Made by a program: the position numbers and the translations under genes. DNA of 64,000 nt from Streptomyces sp. NRRL S-31 (lineage in GTDB: Bacteria; Actinomycetota; Actinomycetes; Streptomycetales; Streptomycetaceae): the NCBI RefSeq assembly GCF_000718775.1, contig NZ_JOCB01000010.1, forward strand, positions 44,235 to 108,234, in the 5' to 3' direction. The notes beneath the pieces are model-generated. The model worked only from the letters and a program-made list of their open reading frames with translations, was not told the DNA's origin and did not search any database. Shown one piece after another: positions 58,072 through 64,000 of this stretch; the first letter of the stretch is position 1, and the number at the start of each line of letters is the position of its first letter.

Positions 58072-59007
58072 ATGGACCTCGACACCGTCCGGACCTTCGT
58101 CGTCGCGGCCGACGCGGGACAGTTCCAGGAGGCCGCCGCCGAGCTGGCCGTCACCCAGCAGGCCGTCTCCAAGCGCATCGCCGCACTGGAGCGCGGTCTC
58201 GGCGTCCGGCTGTTCACCCGCACCGCGCGCGGCGCCCGGCTCACCATCGACGGACAGGCGTTCCTGCCCCACGCGCGCGAACTGCTGCGCGTGGCCGAAC
58301 GGGCGGTCGCGTCCGTGCGCACCGGCCGCCGTCCGCTGCGCGTCGACGTGATCGCCTCGCGCGTCGCGCCGTCGGGGCTGATGCGCGCCTTCCACCGCGC
58401 GCACCCCGGGATCGACCTCGACGTGGTGATGCTCTTCGACATCGACGCGGCCGTCGCCGCCCTCCGCTCGGGCACGATCGACGCCTCCTTCCGCGCCGTC
58501 GGCGCGCCCGGCCACCCCCTTCCCGAGGACATCGAGTCCGTCCGGGTGCTCGACGAGCCGCTCCAGCTCCTCACCGGCCCCGCCCACGCGCTGGCGGGCG
58601 CCCGCTCGGTGACCGTCGCCCAGCTCGCCGGGCACCGGATCTGGATGCCCGGCATCGTGCCCGGTACCGAGTGGGCCGCGTACTACGACGACCTCGTCGC
58701 CGAGTTCGGCCTCACCATCGAGGCGACCGGCCCCAACTTCGGCTCCGACGCGCTGCTGGACACCGTCGCCGACACCCCGGCCCTGGCCACCTTCATGGGC
58801 GAGCTGACCCGTCTCGTCTGGCCCGCCGGCTTCGGCCTGCGCCGCATCCCGGTGACCGACCCGACGCCGGTCTACCCGCACTCGCTCCTGTGGCACCGCG
58901 ACAACCCGCACCCGGCGCTGACCACCCTCCGCGCCCACCTCACCACCACGGCGACCGGCCGCGACACCACCGGAACCTGGACCCCGGACTGGGCGTCCCC
59001 GCGCTGA
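58072..59007 (+). CDS. LysR-family transcriptional regulator
   Basis: A 311-residue LysR protein. The N-terminal HTH reads MDLDTVRTFVVAADAGQFQE, then AVTQQAVSKRIAALERGLGV, and is followed by a substrate-binding-type effector domain (VDVIASRVAPSGLMRAFHRA and further). ATG 58072 is preferred because the family usually starts MDLxxLRxF; a GTG three codons upstream is possible. It is divergent from the MFS exporter, which it likely controls. Confidence 0.9.
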   Translation: MDLDTVRTFVVAADAGQFQEAAAELAVTQQAVSKRIAALERGLGVRLFTRTARGARLTIDGQAFLPHARELLRVAERAVASVRTGRRPLRVDVIASRVAPSGLMRAFHRAHPGIDLDVVMLFDIDAAVAALRSGTIDASFRAVGAPGHPLPEDIESVRVLDEPLQLLTGPAHALAGARSVTVAQLAGHRIWMPGIVPGTEWAAYYDDLVAEFGLTIEATGPNFGSDALLDTVADTPALATFMGELTRLVWPAGFGLRRIPVTDPTPVYPHSLLWHRDNPHPALTTLRAHLTTTATGRDTTGTWTPDWASPR

Positions 59008-59019
59008 ACGCCGCCCGGC

Positions 59020-59033
59020 GGAAGGCGCCTTCC
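59020..59033. terminator. Palindrome between convergent LysR and ABM genes
   Basis: GGAAGGCGCCTTCC is a perfect 14-bp palindrome 12 bases after the LysR stop, in the 82-base gap between convergent genes. It may contribute to termination. Its lack of a loop makes this weak evidence. Confidence 0.35.
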
Positions 59034-59089
59034 GGCCGGAGCGGGGAGCGTGACGCCGGCCGGCCGTCCGCCGCCGGGCCCCGCGGACC

Positions 59090-59443
59090 CTACGCTCGAG
59101 TGAACCCGTGGCTGCGTTCCACCTTCGCCACGTGCAGCGTGTACTTCTCGTACCACTCGGCCCGGCCGCGCTTCTGCGCCGCCCGGTGCTCGGCGTTGCT
59201 CCGCCACTGCGTGAGGGCGTCGGCGTCGCGGAAGTACGCCACGGTGATGCCCAGCCCGCCGGGGGTCTGCGCGTGGTCCGTCCCCAGGTACCCGGGGACT
59301 TCCTTCACCAGCTCTTCCATCCGTGCGTCGGTCTCGCTGTAGCCGCTCTGGTCCTGGGTGCGCACCGTGGTGAAGACGGCCACGTAGTAAGGGGGTTCGA
59401 AGGGCGCGACGGGCGCGACGGGCGGTTCCGGGTGATCGCTCAT
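59090..59443 (-). CDS. ABM-domain protein (antibiotic biosynthesis monooxygenase fold)
   Basis: A 117-residue protein with a dimeric alpha/beta-barrel ABM pattern. YYVAVFTTVRTQDQSGYSET is the first strand, and ITVAYFRDADALTQWRSNAE then HRAAQKRGRAEWYEKYTLHV are the characteristic last strand and helix. ATG 59443 gives MSDHPEP; the longer frame upstream lacks a family match. Relatives range from quinol monooxygenases to heme-degrading or purely structural proteins, and this one looks like the enzyme-of-unknown-substrate group. It is not near enough to the NRPS genes to assign it to them. Confidence 0.8.
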   Translation of the reverse strand: MSDHPEPPVAPVAPFEPPYYVAVFTTVRTQDQSGYSETDARMEELVKEVPGYLGTDHAQTPGGLGITVAYFRDADALTQWRSNAEHRAAQKRGRAEWYEKYTLHVAKVERSHGFTRA

Positions 59444-59567
59444 GGCGCCACCGTAAGGCGGCACGCGCCCGGCGATCCAGCGCCTTTCCCGTCGCCCGCG
59501 GCGGACACCGCGCCGGAGCGGTCCCGCGGTGGGCCGCCGGAGGTGCCGCGGCCGGACTCGGACGGGT

Positions 59568-59786
59568 TCAGTGCGGGGCCGAGACCGAGGTGTCGATCGA
59601 GGTCAGGGTGATGACGAGACCGCTGGTGAGGACCATGCCCGCCAGCACGCGGGCTCGGGCGCAGGCGCGGTTGCGGCCCGAGAGGGTGATGCCGCCGGCG
59701 GCGTCCGTCTCGTCGGCCGGACGGGCGGGGAGGTCGGCGGAGGCGTCGACGGCGGCGGGGGCGGCGTTGCTGCGGAGCTCGTCCAT
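59568..59786 (-). CDS. Small putative membrane peptide (72 residues)
   Basis: MDELRSNAAPAAVDASADLP opens an acidic, Ala/Pro-rich N-terminus. A basic patch, GRNRACARAR, and one hydrophobic segment, VLAGMVLTSGLVITLTSI, end nine residues before the stop. GAGG lies 13 bases before the ATG, an acceptable ribosome site. It could be a small membrane protein, a holin-like peptide or a modified-peptide precursor. It lies divergently from a LuxR-type regulator across a repeat-rich gap. No family is recognised and chance coding in GC-rich DNA cannot be excluded. Confidence 0.4.
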   Translation of the reverse strand: MDELRSNAAPAAVDASADLPARPADETDAAGGITLSGRNRACARARVLAGMVLTSGLVITLTSIDTSVSAPH

Positions 59787-60718
59787 GGCAAGAACCTCGT
59801 GTCTGTGAGGGCGACTGCGGGGAAGGGGAGCGAGGCGGCGTCGGTAGCTCCGCCCGGTGACTGTCAGCGTGCGAAGGCCCGGCCGGTACGCGGAAGTTCG
59901 GGGTTCGGCGCGCTCGGGACGGGGGCGCCGGTGCGGAGCGGGTAGCGGCCGGTACCGGCCTGGGGGATCGCGGTGGCCCGCCGGGCGGGGGCCGTGGGGT
60001 TCGCGCTCGGGGGAGTCGCGGTTGCGGCTGCTTCGGTCACGAGAACAAGGTCACAGATGTCGTGGGGGACCCGCATGGGGGACTGTCCCCCATATTCTCC
60101 GGCGCCCCCCACCCGGTGCCCCGGAGCGATGGGGGACCGGGCCGCGCGCGGTGCGCGGCGCCCCGGGCCGACCGGCCTCGGCCGTACCGTCCCGCAGGGC
60201 GAAACCGCAGGTCGGCTCCGTGTGCGCGGCTCACGGTACGGCCGGGTCCCGCGGGGGCGGAGGGCGTACGGGACGGGGGTCGGACCGCATGGGTATATGG
60301 GGGTGGGCCCGACCCGGAATGGGGGACCGGGCCCCACCCGGGACGGGCAAACCGGCCCTGAGCGCGCCCCGGGGCCCGATCCGCCCCCGGCCGAACGGGC
60401 CACTACGGCCGGACGGGCGGAGCCGGGTCGCGCCGCTCGCGCGGGACCGCGCCGCCCCGCGGCCCATCGCCCGGTGCCGGACCGGTGCGCCGGGGTGCGG
60501 GTGCCGCACGCGGTGGTGTCCGTGCCCGCCCCGTGAGCCGGTGTCCCGCAGGAACTTGGGGGATCGGCCCGCATTTCCCGTCGCGGCGGCTCCCGCTCTA
60601 CTGGTGTCCGGCCGGCGGAACCCGCGGTGACCTCCCGGGGGAGCGCCGTCGGCCCGGTCTCGACCCGTGTCCCACAGCCAACAGGTGCCGTACGACAAGA
60701 CATACAGGAGTGCACGAC
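59787..60718. other. 930-base gene-poor, repeat-containing region
   Basis: No convincing gene is seen. Long open frames on both strands here are Arg/Pro/Gly-rich and look like chance frames in GC-rich DNA. The stretch contains five direct copies and one inverted copy of TGGGGGAC or TGGGGGAT, one perfect palindrome (60075-60093), and a possible 18-codon frame on the minus strand (60037-60093). It separates a small membrane peptide from a LuxR-type regulator transcribed in opposite directions and so probably holds both promoters. Confidence 0.55.
60063..60564 (+). repeat. Dispersed TGGGGGAC repeats upstream of the LuxR-type regulator
   Basis: TGGGGGAC occurs at 60063-60070, 60076-60083, 60130-60137 and 60320-60327, with TGGGGGAT at 60557-60564 and an inverted copy at 60085-60092. 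Two copies are part of a 15-base identical block, ATGGGGGACCGGGCC (60129 and 60319). The copies at 60075-60093 form the palindrome ATGGGGGAC-T-GTCCCCCAT. Repeated sites ahead of a regulator gene suggest binding sites, but this is unproven. Confidence 0.6.
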
Positions 60719-61714
60719 ATGCGGACCTCTCTCGGTATCGACTCCCTTGCGCGGAGTGTCTACATCGCGATGGTCGACCGGCCCGGTGCCGAGGTGGCCG
60801 AACTGGCCGGGCAACTGGGGGAGACGGAGGAAGCGGTCCGGGACGGGCTGGAGCGGCTGTCCGCCCTTTTGCTCGTCGTGCCCGGGGACTCCGCCAGCGG
60901 CTGGCGGCCGGTCGACCCGGAGGTCGGACTGGCGGCGATGCTCGCCCGGCAGCAGGACGAACTCGCCCGCCACCGGCTCCAGGTGGAGGGCAGCCGGCTG
61001 GAGGTGACGCGGCTGCTGTCGGAACGCGGGCGCGGCGGCCGGGAGAGCGTCCCGGACGTCGAGTGGCTGGCCGGCGCGGACGCGGTGTGGCGGCACGTCA
61101 CCGCTCTCGCCGAGGAGTGCGGACACGAATGGCTGACCGTCGGGCCGGCCGAGCGGCTGGACGCGGGGGCCCTCGAGGCCGCCCGCCCGGTGGACGAGAT
61201 CCTGCGGCGGCGCGGCACACCCGCACGCGCCATCGTGCTGGAGAGCGTCCGCAACGACCCCGAGGCGACGGAGCGCCTGCGCCGCACGGAGGAGTGCGGC
61301 GGCGCCGTCCGCACCCTGCCGTCGCTGCCGGTGTGGATGTTCCTCTCCGACCGCAGGCACGCCGTCGTGCCGGTCACCAGCGGTCGCGGCGTGGTCGGCG
61401 CGATGGCGTGCGGCGTGGAGTCGGTGACCGAAGCCTTCGCGACCCTGTTCGCCCGGCTGTGGAAGGAGGCCCTGCCGCTCGCCCAGGCACGCCCCCGTAC
61501 CCGGGGCAACCTCTCCCTCCAGGAGCAGCACGTGCTCCGGCTGTGGGCGCAGGGCCTCACCGACGCGGCGGCGGCCCGCCGGATGGACGTCTCGCTGCGC
61601 ACGGTGCGCCGCCTCTCGGAGAAGCTGACCGACCGGTTCGGTGCCCAGAGCCGGTTCCAGCTCGGCGCCCTGGCGCTCGCCAGCGGCGGCATCCGCGCCG
61701 AGGACGTGGCCTGA
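60719..61714 (+). CDS. LuxR-type regulator with N-terminal TrmB-like helix-turn-helix
   Basis: A 331-residue protein. The N-terminal about 70 residues (LARSVYIAMVDRPGAEVAEL, then AGQLGETEEAVRDGLERLSA) resemble a TrmB or MarR-like winged helix. A central ligand-binding-like region follows. The C-terminus from about 265 is a LuxR HTH (LSLQEQHVLRLWAQGLTDAA, then ARRMDVSLRTVRRLSEKLTD). The ATG is fixed by AGGAG 8 bases upstream. Proteins of this build are common Streptomyces regulators and often sit beside peptide or secondary-metabolite genes. Targets may be the divergent small peptide or the convergent NRPS. Nothing in the sequence decides. Confidence 0.82.
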   Translation: MRTSLGIDSLARSVYIAMVDRPGAEVAELAGQLGETEEAVRDGLERLSALLLVVPGDSASGWRPVDPEVGLAAMLARQQDELARHRLQVEGSRLEVTRLLSERGRGGRESVPDVEWLAGADAVWRHVTALAEECGHEWLTVGPAERLDAGALEAARPVDEILRRRGTPARAIVLESVRNDPEATERLRRTEECGGAVRTLPSLPVWMFLSDRRHAVVPVTSGRGVVGAMACGVESVTEAFATLFARLWKEALPLAQARPRTRGNLSLQEQHVLRLWAQGLTDAAAARRMDVSLRTVRRLSEKLTDRFGAQSRFQLGALALASGGIRAEDVA

Positions 61715-61748
61715 ACCGCCCCGCACCCGGCGTGACCGGCGGCACCGC

Positions 61749-61786
61749 GCGGGGGCCGGACCTCGGCGACGAGGTCCGGCCCCCGC
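61749..61786. terminator. 17-bp hairpin between convergent regulator and NRPS genes
   Basis: Perfect arms 61749-61765 and 61770-61786 (core GGGGGCCGGACCTCG and its complement) with a GCGA tetraloop. The strongest hairpin in the window apart from the one at 6422; it lies in the 93-base gap between convergent stops. Confidence 0.85.
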
Positions 61787-61807
61787 ACGGCGTGGCACCG
61801 GGCGCCG

Positions 61808-64000
61808 TCACCCGGCCGGCGCGAACTGCGCCGTGATCGCCGCCATCATCAGGTCGGCGATGCCCTGGGCGAGCTGCGCCGGGGTGGGCGAGTCGAACAC
61901 GGCCCGCACCGGTACGTCGACCCGCAGCGCCTTCCGCAGCCGGGAGGCCACCTGCGTGGCGAGCAGTGAATGCCCGCCCAGCTGGAAGAAGTTGTCGTGC
62001 ACGCCGACACGCTCGATGCCCAGCAGCTCCTGCCACACGGTGGCGACGGTCCGCTCGACGGCGTTGCGCGGCGCCGTGTACTCCGTCCCCAGGTCCGGCC
62101 GCTGGTGGTCCGGCACCGGCAGGGCCGCCCGGTCCACCTTGCCGTTGGCGGTCAGCGGCAGCCGCTCCAGCGTGACGAACGCCGCCGGGATCATGTAGTC
62201 GGGCAGGAACCGCCCCAGGTGGGTGTGGAGTTCCGCGGTGCTCGGCGCGTCCGTGCCGGTGGCGACCAGGTACGCCACGAGCCGCTTGTCACCGGGCGTG
62301 TCCTCGCGGACGATCACGCCGACCTCGCCGATGCCGGGGTGGGTCAGCAACGTGGCCTCGATCTCGCCCAGTTCGATGCGGTTGCCGCGGATCTTCACCT
62401 GGTTGTCGATCCGCCGCAGGAACTCCAGCTGCCCGTCCGCCCGCCACCGCACCAGGTCACCGGTGCGGTAGACCCGGGTGCGGACGCCTTCGGCCTCGTA
62501 CGCGACGAACTTCTCCTCGGTCAGGTCCGGCCTGCCCCGGTAGCCGCGGGCCACCGCCACGCCCCCGATGAGGAGTTCACCGGGCACCCCGACCGGTACC
62601 GGCCGGCCGTGCTGGTCCACCACGAACGCCGGGACGTTGGGGATGGGCCGGCCGATCGGCGGGACCACGTCGCCGGGCTCGACCACCGTCGAGGTGACGA
62701 TGACCGTGGTCTCGGTGGGGCCGTAGTTGTTGACCACGCGGAACGGCAGCCTGGCCCGCGGCGGCATCCGCAGCCGGTCACCGCCGGTCAGCACGTAGTC
62801 GAGGGTGCTGTCCTCCGCCCACTCCAGCGCCACCAGCGCCTCCAGCATCGGCGTGGACAGGAAGGTGGCGTGGACGCGCTGCTCGCACAGCCAGTCCCGC
62901 AGCAGGGGCGGGGTGAGCCGGACGGTCTCGGTGGTGACGCAGCAGGTCGCGCCGCGGGTCAGACCGAGCCACAGCTCCCACGCCGCCGCGTCGAAGCCGA
63001 TCCCGGCCAGCAGCGCGATCCGCTGCCCGGGCTCCAGCCCGTACTCCCGCGCCGTCCAGTGCACCAGGTTGACCAGACTGCGGTGCTCGACCTGGACGCC
63101 CTTGGGCCGGCCGGTGGAACCACTGGTGTAGATCAGGTAGGCCAGGTGGTGCGATGCCGCGACCGGCGGCGGGTCGGTGTCCGGCTCACCGGCCAGTGTC
63201 GCGGTGTCCTCGTCGAGCCGCAGCAGCGGTACGTCCGAGGGCAGCCGGCCGGTGTGCGCGGAGCCGGTGAGGACGACCGGGGTCGCGGTGTCCCGCACCA
63301 TGTACGCCAGCCGCTCCGCCGGGTAGTCCGGGTCCAGCGGCACGTACGGCGCCCCCGCCTTCAGCACGCCCAGCACCGCCGTCACCAGGTCGGGGCCGCG
63401 CTCCAGGCACACCGCGACCGGCATGTCCGGCCGTACCCCGTACCGGGTGCGCAGGTGGTGGGCGATCCGGTTGGCGCGCGCGTTCAGCTCGCCGTAGGTC
63501 AGCGCCCCCTGCGGCCCCTCGACGGCCACCGTGTCCGGCTGCCGGGCCGCCCGCTCCTCGAACAGGCCGTGCAGCGTCGCGGTGTCCGGGAAGGCGGCCG
63601 TGGTGCCGCTCCACTCGACCACGGTCCGCCGCCGCTCCCCGGGAGTGAGCAGGCACAGCCCGGACAGCCGTGCCGTGGGCTCGCCGGCCACCGTCTCCAG
63701 CAGCGTGCCCAGGTGGCCGGCCAGCCGGGCGACCGTGTCCCGCTCGAAGAGGTCCGTGCGGTACTCCAGGGCGCCGCGCAGCCCTCCGTCCGCCTCCTCG
63801 GACATCACCAGGGTCAGGTCGAACTTGGCGTCCGGCAGCGTGACCGCGAACGGCTCCACGTCCAGCCCCGGCAGGCTCCAGCCGTGGCCGTCCGGGGTGT
63901 TCTGGAGGACGAACATGGTCTGGAAGAGGGGGTTGCGGGACGGGTCGCGGTCGGGGGCGAGTTCCTCCACCAGGCGTTCGAAGGGGAGGTCCTGGTGGTC
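61808..64000 (-). CDS. C-terminal end of a second NRPS: C(partial)-A(Leu-like)-T, cut by window edge
   Basis: The frame is open to the right edge, so this is the last 730 or so residues of a larger protein. The C-terminal part of a condensation domain ([20 protein letters not shown] and AKFDLTLVMSEE) is followed by an A domain with [11 protein letters not shown] and FDAAAWELW. The pocket reads D-A-W-F-L-G-N-V-I-K, nearly the Leu code DAWFLGNVVK. A carrier domain with [14 protein letters not shown] follows, then a short tail ending the protein. No TE, so the chain continues on another protein or is released otherwise. It is convergent with the regulator and 6 kb from the lipopeptide genes, and may belong to a separate pathway. 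Confidence 0.95.
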   Translation of the reverse strand, partial: DHQDLPFERLVEELAPDRDPSRNPLFQTMFVLQNTPDGHGWSLPGLDVEPFAVTLPDAKFDLTLVMSEEADGGLRGALEYRTDLFERDTVARLAGHLGTLLETVAGEPTARLSGLCLLTPGERRRTVVEWSGTTAAFPDTATLHGLFEERAARQPDTVAVEGPQGALTYGELNARANRIAHHLRTRYGVRPDMPVAVCLERGPDLVTAVLGVLKAGAPYVPLDPDYPAERLAYMVRDTATPVVLTGSAHTGRLPSDVPLLRLDEDTATLAGEPDTDPPPVAASHHLAYLIYTSGSTGRPKGVQVEHRSLVNLVHWTAREYGLEPGQRIALLAGIGFDAAAWELWLGLTRGATCCVTTETVRLTPPLLRDWLCEQRVHATFLSTPMLEALVALEWAEDSTLDYVLTGGDRLRMPPRARLPFRVVNNYGPTETTVIVTSTVVEPGDVVPPIGRPIPNVPAFVVDQHGRPVPVGVPGELLIGGVAVARGYRGRPDLTEEKFVAYEAEGVRTRVYRTGDLVRWRADGQLEFLRRIDNQVKIRGNRIELGEIEATLLTHPGIGEVGVIVREDTPGDKRLVAYLVATGTDAPSTAELHTHLGRFLPDYMIPAAFVTLERLPLTANGKVDRAALPVPDHQRPDLGTEYTAPRNAVERTVATVWQELLGIERVGVHDNFFQLGGHSLLATQVASRLRKALRVDVPVRAVFDSPTPAQLAQGIADLMMAAITAQFAPAG

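Noticed and set aside
59857..60698. Open frames on both strands in the gene-poor region (including 257- and 155-codon frames)
   Set aside because: Composition is Arg/Pro/Gly-rich with no hydrophobic core, no motif and no ribosome site. They are most likely chance frames in GC-rich DNA.
1..64000. CRISPR arrays, tRNA or rRNA genes, insertion sequences, att sites
   Set aside because: No regularly spaced repeats, no cloverleaf-like sequence, no transposase motif and no flanking direct repeats were recognised while reading both strands. A covariance-model scan was not possible.

Overview
The window is very GC-rich (third codon positions almost all G or C), has many GTG starts preceded by AGGAG-like ribosome binding sites, and has tightly overlapping ATGA/GTGA gene junctions. 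Together with the gene families present, this points to a Streptomyces or close actinomycete chromosome. The central feature is an apparently complete lipopeptide biosynthetic locus (about 16.6-55.6 kb). It is bordered by housekeeping or accessory genes on the left and by the C-terminal end of a second NRPS on the right.

Left flank (1-16.5 kb): the end of a large lonely-Cys-type protein. Then a LysR regulator facing a four-gene polar amino-acid ABC importer. Then a colinear trio: a class II glutamine amidotransferase, a LuxR regulator with a degenerate receiver, and a free-standing one-and-a-half condensation-domain protein. Then a small secreted protein, decayed remnants of type VII secretion-associated genes, a MaoC-like hydratase, a PAPS sulfotransferase and a KAP-type membrane NTPase.

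Lipopeptide locus: two divergent transcription units leave one control region (22.84-23.07 kb). Leftward run a DrrA/DrrB-type ABC exporter, a type II thioesterase, an SDR oxidoreductase and a stand-alone threonine-type A-T protein whose condensation domain is truncated. Rightward run a fatty acyl-AMP ligase, two acyl-CoA-dehydrogenase-like proteins, an acyl carrier protein, a 7036-residue NRPS, a P450, an MbtH-like protein, a VioC/AsnO-type oxygenase, a diaminobutyrate aminotransferase and an ornithine/lysine-type N-hydroxylase. This is almost 32 kb in one direction with little space between genes. The NRPS has seven condensation domains, seven carrier domains, one thioesterase, but only six adenylation domains: its second module is C-T with no A domain. 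The obvious candidate to fill that carrier is the stand-alone Thr A-T protein, as in ramoplanin and enduracidin, whose lipid tailoring genes this locus also resembles. Codes read by eye suggest: unsaturated acyl - X1 (Ser-like pocket, unassigned) - Thr (in trans) - Ser-like - Asn - Asn-like - Val/Ile - X7 (pocket lacking the usual Asp235), released by the thioesterase. Free amino-acid supply and modification would come from the aminotransferase (2,4-diaminobutyrate), the N-hydroxylase and the oxygenase. The locus ends with a PAS-LuxR regulator. A 16-bp sequence in the divergent control region matches 15 of 16 positions of the operator consensus I recall for PimM-type PAS-LuxR regulators, so regulator and target may both be in this window.

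Right flank (55.7-64 kb): an unrecognised single-span membrane protein, an MFS exporter divergent from a LysR regulator with a dyad between them, a small ABM-domain protein, a 72-residue putative membrane peptide, a 930-base gene-poor stretch with repeated TGGGGGAC motifs, a LuxR-type regulator, and the C-terminal C(partial)-A(Leu-like)-T end of another NRPS running off the right edge. No tRNA, rRNA, CRISPR array or insertion sequence was recognised.
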